Shown here in pieces: positions 48,483 through 57,568 of a DNA stretch of 64,000 bases. The notes under the pieces were generated by a model. The model did not search any database. It saw only the letters and a list, made by a program, of their open reading frames with translations, and had not been told where the DNA came from. Every line of letters begins with the position of its first letter. Position 1 is the stretch's first letter. Source of the DNA: JANQOZ01 sp045106555 (lineage in GTDB: Bacteria; Pseudomonadota; Gammaproteobacteria; Xanthomonadales; SZUA-38); assembly GCA_045106555.1 (NCBI GenBank), contig JBGCET010000067.1, forward strand, positions 1-64,000, given 5' to 3'. The translations under genes were made by a program, and so were the position numbers.

Positions 48483-50543
48483 CTATTCTACGCTGACCGG
48501 GCCGCTTTCGGTGGCTGCCTGTAACCGGCGAACCAGTTGAGGCCAGTCTACCCGGCGAGAGAAGCCCTTGATATCAATTCGCGGCAATCCAGAACCACGC
48601 ACCAAATAATAGCCGTTGCCGGCGTCCCCAACACCGCCCATCGTGCAGGTGTTATTTCGCAGCACACAGGACAAACCCAGTTCTTTGTAACCAAAGTCAT
48701 CGAATATTTTCAGTACCGAAGAGCCTAAGGCCGCCACCCCGCCGCCAATGCTGGACAGATTGTCGACTGCTCTCTGGCTGATCCGTTGTCGGCGACCCGA
48801 CTCGCGGCGCGTGTGCAGGTCAAGATCAAACGCTACAGGCCGCCAGTCCAGCAGACGTAAACCTTTCACTTGGCCCATCAGTACGCCCTCGATTTTCCCA
48901 AACGAAAACGCGCCGGTCATTTGCTCCAGATCGATGTTCGCTATTTCCACATCCGCCGCCAGCGTTGGCAACACACCAAAAATTCGCTCCAGCTTTAATT
49001 GGTTCATAGTCACCTGGCCGCCAAACACATCAATGACCACTCCCCCACCCACTTCCACAACCTGCCCGCGCAATCTGACTTGCGGGATTGAACCGCCCAG
49101 TGTTCCCTGAAGCTCAGGCCACCCTAACGCTCGAGTGATTTGATCCAGCGCCATCGGCTTGAGCTCGCCACGAAAATCCACCGCCTTTTGGCCGTCTGGG
49201 GAGCTATCCACCACCAGTTCGTCAATTTGGAGCCCGCCGTCCAATACCGGTAAAAATACCGGTTCAAGCAACTGCAGTTGACCACCCCCTGCGAAAAACC
49301 GACTGGAAGTAGACCCAACAACCAGCGTGTAGTACTCAACCGACTCCCATTGGACGGTTGAATCGGCGGAATCCCCAGCGGCGGAGTAGTCCACCACACC
49401 GTCCAATGTTCGTATGGCGTATCGACCGTCATCGGTGGACAGCGTGACTCGATCCAGGACCGTGGAGAAGTGCTCCAACTCACCATCGGTTATTTGGAGG
49501 TGAGCTTGCATTGCGCCCTCGGCGGAAACCGAACTGAAGCCCTGGCCGTCAGCGATAGCGCTGAGGTACCTCGGCCAGGCTTTCCCCAGCGCCAGCTGTT
49601 TAAGGTCTATCCGGACATGATTGAGCTGTCCGCCCGGCGCAACGACAACGTCACCAGAAGCCTCAATGCTGTCGGCATCCGTCAGTTGCCAAGTTTCAAT
49701 AGCAATTGTGCCATCGGCGGCCCGAAATCCGTCTAAGTCCAGCTGCAGATCCGGAGTTTCACTGAAACTCACATATGCTGGATCAACCAACAGTTCACCA
49801 GCGTGAATCGCCGCCGATGCGGAGAAAACCCGGCGGCCAGAGCGCTCAAGGGCGATAGCAGCAGACCCACTGAGTTCCAGGTCGGCCCCTGCCAGGGTGC
49901 CGTCGGTAGAATCGAAAGACAGACCCGTGACGGCAAATTCTGCGTTTACTGCCGGACCGGCGTTCATTTTCCGGTCTGGGTCCTCCGGCCAATTGACCTG
50001 CATCTGCGCCGTCACTGTTGCATCCAGGCCCAGCAGGTTCTCGGGCACAAATCCGGGTAAATACTTGACGAGTCCGGACACGGAAATCTCGTCTGCGACA
50101 ATCTGAATCTGACCTTCAGCATCCAGAAACGTCGTTACCTTACCAACCCCAGGAAACGTCAACGACATGTCGCCGATAACCCCCTGAGAAGACCCTTCGC
50201 CCTGCCATTGCCCAACGATCAGATCGGCGCCCATTTTTGCCTGAACCGCCCCTTCTGGGCACTGCCATACCCCATTGTTAAGCTGCCATCCGTTGCAGGT
50301 CAGGACAATTTCTGACAACGCAAAGGGAAATTGCTCTATATCGACACGGGCAATTTTCAGCAACGATGGGGTACTTAATGACAGACTCCAGGACACATCC
50401 TGTGCGGCCCATCCATCACCGCTGAGATCACCGATCTGTCCACCCAATTGGACAGGACGGGCCTGAGCAGGACTGGCTGAGGCCAAAACCAACAGCGCAG
50501 CCAGAAGCAAACGCGACAAGACGTATTGCCGGGAATCAAGCAC
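48483..50543 (-). CDS. YdbH-like AsmA-type envelope protein
   Basis: This 686-aa protein has an N-terminal signal anchor (LSRLLLAALLVLASASPAQA) and a long series of beta-strands and repeated hydrophobic groove motifs. The C-terminal block (MNQLKLERIFGVLPTLAADVEIANIDLEQMTGAFSFGKIEGVLMGQVKGLRLLDWRPVAFDLDLHTRRESGRRQRISQRAVDNLSSIGGG) is characteristic of YdbH/AsmA-like proteins. Such proteins form bridges for phospholipids to the outer membrane. Start GTG 50543. It heads a unit with YdbL; YnbE, normally between them, is not here (61-base gap). Confidence 0.85.
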   Translation of the reverse strand: MLDSRQYVLSRLLLAALLVLASASPAQARPVQLGGQIGDLSGDGWAAQDVSWSLSLSTPSLLKIARVDIEQFPFALSEIVLTCNGWQLNNGVWQCPEGAVQAKMGADLIVGQWQGEGSSQGVIGDMSLTFPGVGKVTTFLDAEGQIQIVADEISVSGLVKYLPGFVPENLLGLDATVTAQMQVNWPEDPDRKMNAGPAVNAEFAVTGLSFDSTDGTLAGADLELSGSAAIALERSGRRVFSASAAIHAGELLVDPAYVSFSETPDLQLDLDGFRAADGTIAIETWQLTDADSIEASGDVVVAPGGQLNHVRIDLKQLALGKAWPRYLSAIADGQGFSSVSAEGAMQAHLQITDGELEHFSTVLDRVTLSTDDGRYAIRTLDGVVDYSAAGDSADSTVQWESVEYYTLVVGSTSSRFFAGGGQLQLLEPVFLPVLDGGLQIDELVVDSSPDGQKAVDFRGELKPMALDQITRALGWPELQGTLGGSIPQVRLRGQVVEVGGGVVIDVFGGQVTMNQLKLERIFGVLPTLAADVEIANIDLEQMTGAFSFGKIEGVLMGQVKGLRLLDWRPVAFDLDLHTRRESGRRQRISQRAVDNLSSIGGGVAALGSSVLKIFDDFGYKELGLSCVLRNNTCTMGGVGDAGNGYYLVRGSGLPRIDIKGFSRRVDWPQLVRRLQAATESGPVSVE

Positions 50544-50590
50544 GACTATACTGACGTTTGTTGACGCAATTGACGCGGGACACTAGGCAT

Positions 50591-51298
50591 ATGCGAATAC
50601 TGATCGCAGACGACAACGAGATCAATCGTGAATTTCTTAAAGCGGCGCTGAGCGACCCTGCATCCACTATTTGTGAGGCGGTCAACGGACGCGACGCCTT
50701 GAACCAGTTTCGGTCACAGCCCTTCGACCTGATTTTGATGGATATTCGTATGCCGGAAATGGATGGCATCGAAGCCACCGTGGCCATCCGCCAGACAGAA
50801 TCTTCTGCCGCCCCCAAGGCACGCATTATCGGCCTGACGGCGGACCTTCAACTGACCACAACCACTGACCTTCGCCAGCAGGGGTTTGACGACTGCCTGG
50901 CCAAACCCATCAGTCGCGAAGCGGTCCGCCAACTGTTGGCCAACGACCCCCAGCCGCAGAAAATCGCCGAACAGCCAGAATTCCCGGTACTAGACCGGGC
51001 TGCCGCATTGGCAGCAGCCGGCGGCAACGAAGAGCTGTTGGATCGCCTCATGAGCATGTTAAAGAAAGAGCTGATCAGCTTTTTACCCCAGATTGGGAAC
51101 GCCATTGAGCATGGCGACTTCGCCACCGCCAAGGAACCGGTGCATAAGCTCCGAGGATCCGCCGGCTATACCGGGTGTATGGAATTAAAACAAGCGGCAG
51201 CGAAACTTGAACTGGCGTTAACCCGCGCTATCGACATCGAAATCAACAACGCTTTCAAGGACTTGCGCCAGGCCGCTGATAACCTCAGTCGACTGTAA
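50591..51298 (+). CDS. Response regulator with C-terminal HPt domain (REC-HPt)
   Basis: The 235-residue protein has a receiver domain with Asp51 (LILMDIRMPEMDG) and Lys105 (CLAKPIS), then a linker (about 120-135), then a histidine phosphotransfer domain with His185 in VHKLRGSAGYTGCMELKQAAAKLE. There is no kinase, PAS or output domain. This order equals the C-terminal part of hybrid kinases such as GacS/BarA, so it may relay phosphate in such a pathway or be what remains of one. ATG 50591 is preferred over the frame start 50558. It is divergent from YdbH and convergent with pdxJ, 5 bases between stops. Confidence 0.85.
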   Translation: MRILIADDNEINREFLKAALSDPASTICEAVNGRDALNQFRSQPFDLILMDIRMPEMDGIEATVAIRQTESSAAPKARIIGLTADLQLTTTTDLRQQGFDDCLAKPISREAVRQLLANDPQPQKIAEQPEFPVLDRAAALAAAGGNEELLDRLMSMLKKELISFLPQIGNAIEHGDFATAKEPVHKLRGSAGYTGCMELKQAAAKLELALTRAIDIEINNAFKDLRQAADNLSRL

Positions 51299-51303
51299 CC
51301 GCC

Positions 51304-52056
51304 TTATCCGGTGGCGCCCTGCCCCAGCCCCCCCCTGGCCTGCATCATCAAACGCTTCATCTCCGTCACCGCCTCCGGCAAACCGGAAAATACCGCTCTG
51401 GCGATGATCGCGTGGCCAATATTCAACTCATCAATTTCTAAGATCGCCGCCACCGGCCCGACGTTGTGATAGTGCAGTCCGTGGCCGGCGTTCACCACCA
51501 GGCCCAATGAATGACCCAATTTGGCGGCATCTTTAACCCGCGCCAGCTCCTGCTCCTGGTCAGCGCCAGTGGCCTCAGCGTAGGTACCGGTATGCAGTTC
51601 AACCACCGGAGCTCCGGCCTGCACGGCGGCTCGCAACTGATCCTCTTCGGGGTCGATGAACAGAGAAGCGCGAATTCCTGCTGAGGCAAGCTGACTGCAG
51701 GCAGCCGTCACTGCGTCAATGGACCCGGCCGCGTCGAGACCGCCTTCGGTGGTTACCTCTTCTCGCCGCTCCGGAACAAGACAAACGTCTGAGGGCGCAG
51801 CCGCACAGGCAATGTTCAACATTTCCACAGTGACCGCGCACTCAAGGTTGAGGCGAGTGCTGATGGTTTCCGTCAGTACCTTCAAATCCCGGTCCTGAAT
51901 GTGCCGACGGTCTTCGCGCAGGTGAATGGTAATGAGATCCGCGCCAGCGGTTTCCGCCAGGGCCGCAGCGTATACGGGGTCGGGATAGGTCGTTCCCCTG
52001 GCCTGCCTGATGGTCGCTACATGATCGACATTGACCCCTAAGCTGATGGGTTTCAT
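51304..52056 (-). CDS. pdxJ: Pyridoxine 5'-phosphate synthase
   Basis: PdxJ condenses 1-deoxyxylulose 5-phosphate and 3-amino-2-oxopropyl phosphate to make pyridoxine 5'-phosphate. The N-terminal LGVNVDHVATIRQARGTTYPDPVYAAALAE is the family signature, and the phosphate-binding and catalytic residues follow in ITIHLREDRRHIQDRD and NAGHGLHYHNV. Length 250 aa, normal. It ends the pdxJ-recO-era-rnc-lepB-lepA unit; its ATG overlaps the recO stop (ATGA). Confidence 0.97.
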   Translation of the reverse strand: MKPISLGVNVDHVATIRQARGTTYPDPVYAAALAETAGADLITIHLREDRRHIQDRDLKVLTETISTRLNLECAVTVEMLNIACAAAPSDVCLVPERREEVTTEGGLDAAGSIDAVTAACSQLASAGIRASLFIDPEEDQLRAAVQAGAPVVELHTGTYAEATGADQEQELARVKDAAKLGHSLGLVVNAGHGLHYHNVGPVAAILEIDELNIGHAIIARAVFSGLPEAVTEMKRLMMQARGGLGQGATG

Positions 52057-52772
52057 TGAGTAGTCTCCGTAAAGGTCATTTGTTGGAACAACTGACGCGA
52101 TTTTAGTGGCTTTGACCCAAGATAATGGTCCAACACATATCTCAACAGCACGCGCGCCTCCCGTTGAGCGTCAGCGCCGCCACTTTCTCCCTTTGCAAGA
52201 CCGAGCATTGTCGCCCCCCTCACTCGGGGACTGCCGCCCACCACGTCTCCACTCACAGGCCCTTCTTCGACCACGTAGGAGTAATATTGCTGCGGATCTA
52301 ACGGCTGCCCGGTATCAACGTCCGCGGACAACGCCAGCGCGTATCCCTGGCTGGCAAGCAATGCCATTTCAAATTGACGCAGCGCCGGTGCCGCGGGACC
52401 GCAGGCCAGCGCAATAAGGGTTTTCAAATATTGTTGAAACAGGCTCGGGTTAGGGTCTTCTCGTCCGGTCAGGCGTAACACCAGTTCGTTGACGTACAGC
52501 GCGACCAGAGCTGAGCGAGACCCCACAGTCAAGACCGGACCGCCTTCAGCCTCTACCACCCCAAGGGTTGCCAACTGGCCGCGACCACCTAAACCCACCT
52601 GCAACGGCACATAGGGTTGCAACAATCCGGAACGATGGCGACGGGACTTTCGTGCGCCTCTTGCCACCGCACAGACCCGACCTCGATCTCGAGTGAGTAG
52701 GTCTACCAGCAGTGATGCTTCCTGGTAGTTTCTGCGGTGCAGTACAAACGCCGGAGTCAGGGCCGCATTCAA
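52053..52772 (-). CDS. recO: DNA repair protein RecO
   Basis: RecO loads RecA on gapped DNA with RecR and anneals single strands. The N-terminal OB fold begins with ALTPAFVLHRRNYQEASLLVDLLTRDRGRVCAVARGARKSRRHRSGLLQPYVPL, typical of the family. The C-terminal part lacks the four Cys of some RecO zinc sites, as in many gammaproteobacteria. 239 aa, start TTG inside the era stop (TTGA). It is translationally coupled to era. Confidence 0.94.
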   Translation of the reverse strand: MNAALTPAFVLHRRNYQEASLLVDLLTRDRGRVCAVARGARKSRRHRSGLLQPYVPLQVGLGGRGQLATLGVVEAEGGPVLTVGSRSALVALYVNELVLRLTGREDPNPSLFQQYLKTLIALACGPAAPALRQFEMALLASQGYALALSADVDTGQPLDPQQYYSYVVEEGPVSGDVVGGSPRVRGATMLGLAKGESGGADAQREARVLLRYVLDHYLGSKPLKSRQLFQQMTFTETTQ

Positions 52773-53668
52773 TCCATGTAGCCCAGTTGCTGCAAAGATC
52801 GCTCGTCATCCGACCAACCCTTTTTTACCTTCACCCACAATTTGAGATTTACCTGGCATTCAAAAAACGTTTCCAGAGTGTTCCGAGCGGCGCTGCCAAT
52901 GCCTTTCAGCGTTTCGCCTTTGTTGCCTATCACAATGCCTTTTTGGCCTTCTCGCTCAACCCAGATGATGGCCGCTACGTGCAGTATTTTGCCTTCCCTC
53001 TGAAATGCCTCAACCTCTACCGTGGACGCATAAGGCAGTTCCTGGTGCAGCCGACGCGTGACCTGTTCACGGATAAACTCCGTGGCGATGAATCGTTCGC
53101 TGCGGTCGGTCAGTTCGTCTTCAGCAAACACCGCAGGACCTTCAGGCACTGCGGTGAGCAGTCGGGACCGGAGCTCATCCAAGCCTTTGGACTTCAGCGC
53201 CGAAACCATCAATACCTGCTTGGGGGAGAATCGTTCGCCAAGTTCTGCGCTGAGCGGCAGCAACGAGGCTTTGTCGGCAACCAGGTCGGTCTTGTTAATG
53301 ACACAAAACAAATTGACGCCCTGGGCGACCAGCTGATCACCAATCGCGCGATCCGCGTCATTCAGGCCCCGTCCGTCCAGCAACCAGGCCACCACGTCGA
53401 CGCCTCCTGAAACGGCCTCCGCAACGCGGTTCATGTAGCGATTCATGGCCGACACGCCTTGGGGCGCGGTGTGCAAGCCTGGAGTATCCACAAACACCAG
53501 CTGTCCATCGGGGTAATGGCACACACCCAGAATCTGGTGCCGGGTGGTTTGTGGCTTATGGGCAGTAATGCTGAGCTTCTGACCCAATAGGGCGTTAAGC
53601 AACGTTGATTTACCGACATTTGGACGGCCAATCAGTGCCACATAACCACAGCGAAACGCATCGCTCAC
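52769..53668 (-). CDS. era: GTPase Era
   Basis: Era is an essential GTPase for 30S ribosome assembly. It has G1 GRPNVGKSTL, G3 DTPGL, G4 NKTD, and a C-terminal KH RNA-binding domain (FIREQVTRRLHQELPYASTVEVEAF...AIIWVEREGQKGIVIGNKGETLKGIGSAARNTLE). Length 299 aa, normal. The start GTG overlaps the rnc stop by 4 bases; this Era-rnc coupling is common. Confidence 0.97.
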   Translation of the reverse strand: MSDAFRCGYVALIGRPNVGKSTLLNALLGQKLSITAHKPQTTRHQILGVCHYPDGQLVFVDTPGLHTAPQGVSAMNRYMNRVAEAVSGGVDVVAWLLDGRGLNDADRAIGDQLVAQGVNLFCVINKTDLVADKASLLPLSAELGERFSPKQVLMVSALKSKGLDELRSRLLTAVPEGPAVFAEDELTDRSERFIATEFIREQVTRRLHQELPYASTVEVEAFQREGKILHVAAIIWVEREGQKGIVIGNKGETLKGIGSAARNTLETFFECQVNLKLWVKVKKGWSDDERSLQQLGYMD

Positions 53669-54375
53669 TGCGGATTCTCCTGCCCGCTGGATTGTAGTGC
53701 GGCCAGCGACTGTGCTGCAGCCGTTTGCTCGGCTTTACGCCGACTACTGCCCTGCGCCTCCATGGCCTCGGGTAAGCCGGTCACTGTGCATTGAATTCGA
53801 AACACTTTTGCATGATCAGCACCTTCTGTGCTGATTAGTTTGTACTCAGGAAGGTCGAAGCCTCGTTGCTGCAGGTATTCCTGTAGCAGTGTTTTTGGGT
53901 CTTTCAGCGTCTCCGGTGGAGGTAGGTTGTCCAAACGACTGGCAAACCAGCCCAAAATGACCTTTCGACAGGTGATCAAGCCGGCCTCGAGATACATGGC
54001 CCCAATCACCGCTTCCAGGGCGTCAGCCAGTATAGACTGACGGCGATGCCCACCACTCTTGCGTTCACCCGGACCGAGACGCAACACCCCCATAAAACCC
54101 AATTCAGTTGCCACCTTTGCCAGTGTCACCCCACGCACAAGTCGGGCGCGCGCCCGGCTCAAGTCACCCTCCGGGGCTTTGGGAAATCGCTCATATAACG
54201 CCTCGGAAATGATCGCACTCAAGATTGCGTCGCCAAGAAACTCCAGACGCTCGTAGTTGTGTGATCCGGCGCTGCGGTGGGTTAGCGCCTGTTCCAACAG
54301 TTGATCGTCAGCAAACGTGAAGCCGATATCAAAAACGGCTTGCGTCGTTGCTGGCTCACTAGCCTTTGAGATCAA
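53665..54375 (-). CDS. rnc: Ribonuclease III
   Basis: RNase III cuts double-stranded RNA, including rRNA precursors. The signature NYERLEFLGDAILS holds the catalytic Asp and Glu, and a dsRNA-binding domain follows (DPKTLLQEYLQQRGFDLPEYKLISTEGADHAKVFRIQCTVTGLPEAMEAQGSSRRKAEQTAAAQSLAAL). Start choice: the frame has TTG at 54405, 54399, 54387 and 54375; I chose 54375 because GAG lies at good distance and it gives 236 residues. It overlaps the DUF4845 gene by 17 bases. Confidence 0.94.
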   Translation of the reverse strand: MISKASEPATTQAVFDIGFTFADDQLLEQALTHRSAGSHNYERLEFLGDAILSAIISEALYERFPKAPEGDLSRARARLVRGVTLAKVATELGFMGVLRLGPGERKSGGHRRQSILADALEAVIGAMYLEAGLITCRKVILGWFASRLDNLPPPETLKDPKTLLQEYLQQRGFDLPEYKLISTEGADHAKVFRIQCTVTGLPEAMEAQGSSRRKAEQTAAAQSLAALQSSGQENPQ

Positions 54376-54742
54376 TCGACTCGTCAAATTTGGCGACAAA
54401 ATCAAGATTGCCGATCAGCGAACGACGGACTTCCCAAGATACGGTCAGCACTGGGACAGCACCACGAGATACTTTGATGTGCTGCTGCTTCACAGACTCT
54501 ACGTAGCTGACGTACATGCGTTTGATCAACATTTGCTGAATCTGGCGAGGCTCCTGGCGATTGACGCCAGGCTGCTTGGCCACCGATTTCATGGCCTGAA
54601 CAACGGAGAAATACTCCTGGTACACCGGAAACAGCTTCATGCCGATAAACGCGGCAAAACCCAGCAGCGACAGCACGATTATCAGGCCAATCAGCGTGAT
54701 GCCTTTCTGGCGAGACTTTGAATTCAAGTGATTAGATTTCAT
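54359..54742 (-). CDS. DUF4845 single-pass membrane protein
   Basis: A 127-residue protein with one N-terminal membrane segment (ITLIGLIIVLSLLGFAAFIGM) and a periplasmic domain. Genes of the DUF4845 family sit between lepB and rnc in many gammaproteobacteria, as here, so the identification is by family and place. The N-terminal QKGITLIGLIIVLSL recalls type IV pilin leaders (a Gly before hydrophobic residues), but there is no prepilin cleavage Glu at +5. ATG 54742 has AGG eight bases upstream. Role unknown. Confidence 0.85.
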   Translation of the reverse strand: MKSNHLNSKSRQKGITLIGLIIVLSLLGFAAFIGMKLFPVYQEYFSVVQAMKSVAKQPGVNRQEPRQIQQMLIKRMYVSYVESVKQQHIKVSRGAVPVLTVSWEVRRSLIGNLDFVAKFDESIDLKG

Positions 54743-54787
54743 AACAATGCCTGCAAAGCGATTCATTTATATACCAAAACACTACCA

Positions 54788-55591
54788 CTATTTGATCACC
54801 GTTCCTATCCGACCAAAGCCGCTGGGATTGAGGTGCATCCAGATAAAGAAGGCCTTTCCCACCAGGTTTTCGTCGGGCACAAACCCCCAGTATCGGCTGT
54901 CAGTGCTGTTGTCCCGATTGTCCCCCAGCGCAAAATATTCGTTCTCGCCGACAACCCAACGGTTGGATCCCGGGTGTTGTCGAGTTCGGCTGGGCGTCAG
55001 CAGGATCTCATGGTCGATGTTGGGCAGTGACTCAATGGCTGTCAACTGGCGCGGAGCGCCAGCCGGCAGCGCTCCGCTGCCTGGCACGTAGGTTCCCATC
55101 ATTCGGGTCTCAACCGGCTTACCGTTTAAGAACACCCGGCTGTTGCGATATTCGACCACGTCACCCGGAATGCCAATCACTCGCTTAATGTAGTCCTGAG
55201 AAGGATCATCGGGAAATCTAAAGACCACTACATCACCTCGATCCGGAGAGCCTAGATCCAGCACTTTGGTGTTGATGACCGGCAGCCGAATGCCGTAAGA
55301 AAACTTGTTCACCAAAATCAGGTCGCCGTCCAGCAAGGTGGGCATCATGGAATCGGACGGAATTCGAAAAGGTTCTGCCAAAAAGGACCGAATCAAAAGA
55401 ACAATGAGAATAACCGGAAAAAAAGACCGAGCATATTCAACAACAATAGGTTCTTTCGCGGAATCCGCTCCGTCGCCGGGCCCTGAAACCGCAGCCCGGC
55501 GGCGCGGCGCCAGGAATGCTGCATCCAGCGCCCAGATGGCTCCGGTGAGCGCCGTCAAAATGACCAAAATGGCGGCAAAGTCGAAATGCAT
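54788..55591 (-). CDS. lepB: Signal peptidase I
   Basis: LepB cleaves Sec signal peptides in the inner membrane. Two N-terminal membrane segments (ILVILTALTGAIWALDAAFL and SFFPVILIVLLIRSFL) precede the catalytic domain. The Ser nucleophile is in IPSDSMMPTL and the general base Lys in DYIKRVIGIPGD. GDNRDNSTDSRYWG is the family box E. Length 267 aa. Adjacent lepA matches the usual order. Confidence 0.96.
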   Translation of the reverse strand: MHFDFAAILVILTALTGAIWALDAAFLAPRRRAAVSGPGDGADSAKEPIVVEYARSFFPVILIVLLIRSFLAEPFRIPSDSMMPTLLDGDLILVNKFSYGIRLPVINTKVLDLGSPDRGDVVVFRFPDDPSQDYIKRVIGIPGDVVEYRNSRVFLNGKPVETRMMGTYVPGSGALPAGAPRQLTAIESLPNIDHEILLTPSRTRQHPGSNRWVVGENEYFALGDNRDNSTDSRYWGFVPDENLVGKAFFIWMHLNPSGFGRIGTVIK

Positions 55592-55633
55592 GAGTCGTCA
55601 ATCCTTGTTCGTGTTCATCAATGGACCGGAACG

Positions 55634-57439
55634 TTACGACCGGTCGTCAGATCTCAGTACCGCCAGAAAGGCTTCCTGGGGTATTTCGACACGGCCAACC
55701 TGCTTCATTCGCTTCTTGCCCGCCTTCTGTTTTTCCAGCAGCTTGCGCTTGCGCGAAACGTCGCCACCATAACACTTTGCTGTGACGTTTTTACGCAGTG
55801 CCTTGACCGTAGTTCGGGCTACCACATGGGCGCCAATGGCGGCCTGGATGGCTACTTCAAACATCTGCCGGGGGATCAGCGCTTTCATGGCTTCAGCGAG
55901 CTGTCGACCCCGGCGTTGGGATTCGCCCTGGTGAACAATGACGGACAACGCATCAACTCGCTCACCGTTGATCAAAATATCGACCCGCACAAAAGGTCCG
56001 GCATCAAAACGGAGAAAGTCGTAGTCAAATGAGGCATAGCCGCGGCTCACCGACTTCAGACGATCGAAGAAATCCAACACTACCTCGCTGAGTGGCAGTT
56101 CGTAGCTGATCGCCACCTGGGTACCCAGATATTGAATCTGCCGCTGTACACCGCGTTTTTCTTCACACAGGCCAATCACACCACCGACATAATCGGGCGG
56201 GACCAAAATATTGCCCAGAATAATGGGCTCGCGAATTTCATCAATTTTGTTCTGCGGCGGCAGTTGCGCCGGGTTATCGAGCTTGGTGACGGCACCGTCG
56301 GTGTTGACGATTTCGTAGATCACTGTGGGAGCGGTTGTAACCAGATCCAGGTTGTACTCTCGCTCCAGCCGCTCCTGAACTATCTCCATGTGCAGCATGC
56401 CGAGAAAACCGCAGCGAAAACCGAACCCCAGCGCTTCGCTGGTCTCAGGTTCAAACATCAACGCGGTGTCATTGATTTGCAGCTTATCCAGCGCTTCACG
56501 CAGGCCCGAATAGTCATCCGCGCTGGTAGGAAACAGGCCGGCAAATACCCGTGGCTGAACCTGCTGAAAACCCGGTAGCGCTTCGGCCGCCGGCTTCCGG
56601 TCCAGGGTAATCGTATCGCCCACTGGAGCACCATGAACATCCTTTACCGAGGCGCCGATAAAACCCACTTCGCCAGCAACCAGCTGCGTACGCAGCTCTC
56701 GTTTTGGCGTAAAGATTCCGATCTGGTCAGCCTGATACGATTGACCGGTAGACATCATGCGGATCTTGTCGCCTTTCCTCAGCACGCCGTCCTTCACCCG
56801 CACCAGCGAGACTACACCCAGGTAGTTGTCAAACCATGAATCGATGATCAGCGCCCGCAAATCGCCGTCCGGTTTGCCTGCCGGCGGCGGAATTTTCTTT
56901 ACCAGCATTTCCAGCACTTCCGCAACGCCAAGGCCGGTTTTAGCGCTGACCTGCAACGCATCGGTGGCATCAATGCCGATGACGTCTTCGATTTCCTGGC
57001 ACACGCGATCCGGCTCTGCTGACGGCAGATCTACTTTGTTGAGTATCGGCAATACTTCCAGTCCTTGCTCAACGGCCGTATAGCAGTTCGCAACGCTTTG
57101 TGCTTCCACGCCCTGCGCTGCATCCACGACCAGCAGCGCTCCCTCGCAGGCCGCCAGAGATCGGGACACTTCGTACGAAAAATCCACATGGCCAGGGGTG
57201 TCGATAAAATTCAACAAATACGTTTCACCATCTTCAGCGGTGAAATTTAACGAAACAGACTGAGCCTTAATGGTAATACCGCGCTCGCGCTCAAGATCCA
57301 TGGAGTCCAGCACCTGGGCATCCATTTCCCGATCGCTTAATCCACCGCAGACCTGAATAAACCGGTCAGCCAGAGTGGACTTGCCATGATCAACATGGGC
57401 AATAATTGAAAAATTGCGTATCTGTGCCTGAGCGGTCAA
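55634..57439 (-). CDS. lepA: Elongation factor 4 (LepA)
   Basis: LepA is a translational GTPase that back-translocates stalled ribosomes. Motifs include G1 AHVDHGKST, switch 2 DTPGHVDFSYEVSRSLAACEGALLVVDAAQGVEAQ, G4 NKVDLP and the C-terminal LepA domain ending GKKRMKQVGRVEIPQEAFLAVL. The 601-aa length is normal. The start ATG (57439) lies after the terminator of the rseC gene, so it must have its own promoter. It is the first gene of the lepB-rnc-era-recO-pdxJ unit. Confidence 0.97.
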   Translation of the reverse strand: MTAQAQIRNFSIIAHVDHGKSTLADRFIQVCGGLSDREMDAQVLDSMDLERERGITIKAQSVSLNFTAEDGETYLLNFIDTPGHVDFSYEVSRSLAACEGALLVVDAAQGVEAQSVANCYTAVEQGLEVLPILNKVDLPSAEPDRVCQEIEDVIGIDATDALQVSAKTGLGVAEVLEMLVKKIPPPAGKPDGDLRALIIDSWFDNYLGVVSLVRVKDGVLRKGDKIRMMSTGQSYQADQIGIFTPKRELRTQLVAGEVGFIGASVKDVHGAPVGDTITLDRKPAAEALPGFQQVQPRVFAGLFPTSADDYSGLREALDKLQINDTALMFEPETSEALGFGFRCGFLGMLHMEIVQERLEREYNLDLVTTAPTVIYEIVNTDGAVTKLDNPAQLPPQNKIDEIREPIILGNILVPPDYVGGVIGLCEEKRGVQRQIQYLGTQVAISYELPLSEVVLDFFDRLKSVSRGYASFDYDFLRFDAGPFVRVDILINGERVDALSVIVHQGESQRRGRQLAEAMKALIPRQMFEVAIQAAIGAHVVARTTVKALRKNVTAKCYGGDVSRKRKLLEKQKAGKKRMKQVGRVEIPQEAFLAVLRSDDRS

Positions 57440-57504
57440 GACCTAACCCCGTCGATAGATTCCCAGCATCAGCCCGATGGGTCGATAGGGAATTGGAATG
57501 CCGT

Positions 57505-57538
57505 AAAAAAGAAAGCCCCCGGTCTCTGGACCGAAGGC
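57505..57538 (-). terminator. Rho-independent terminator of the rpoE operon
   Basis: On the minus strand GCCTTCGGTC pairs with GACCGGGGGC (10 bp including two G-U pairs; 4-base loop) followed by TTTCTTTTTT. It lies 30 bases after the rseC stop and before lepA, so it splits the rpoE operon from lepA-lepB transcription. Confidence 0.85.
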
Positions 57539-57568
57539 AGGATCTGGGCGTATTTTACGCTGTCGCCG

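Noticed and set aside
54359..54742. Type IV pilin-like protein
   Set aside because: The leader resembles a prepilin, but the +5 Glu is missing and the position between lepB and rnc fits DUF4845.
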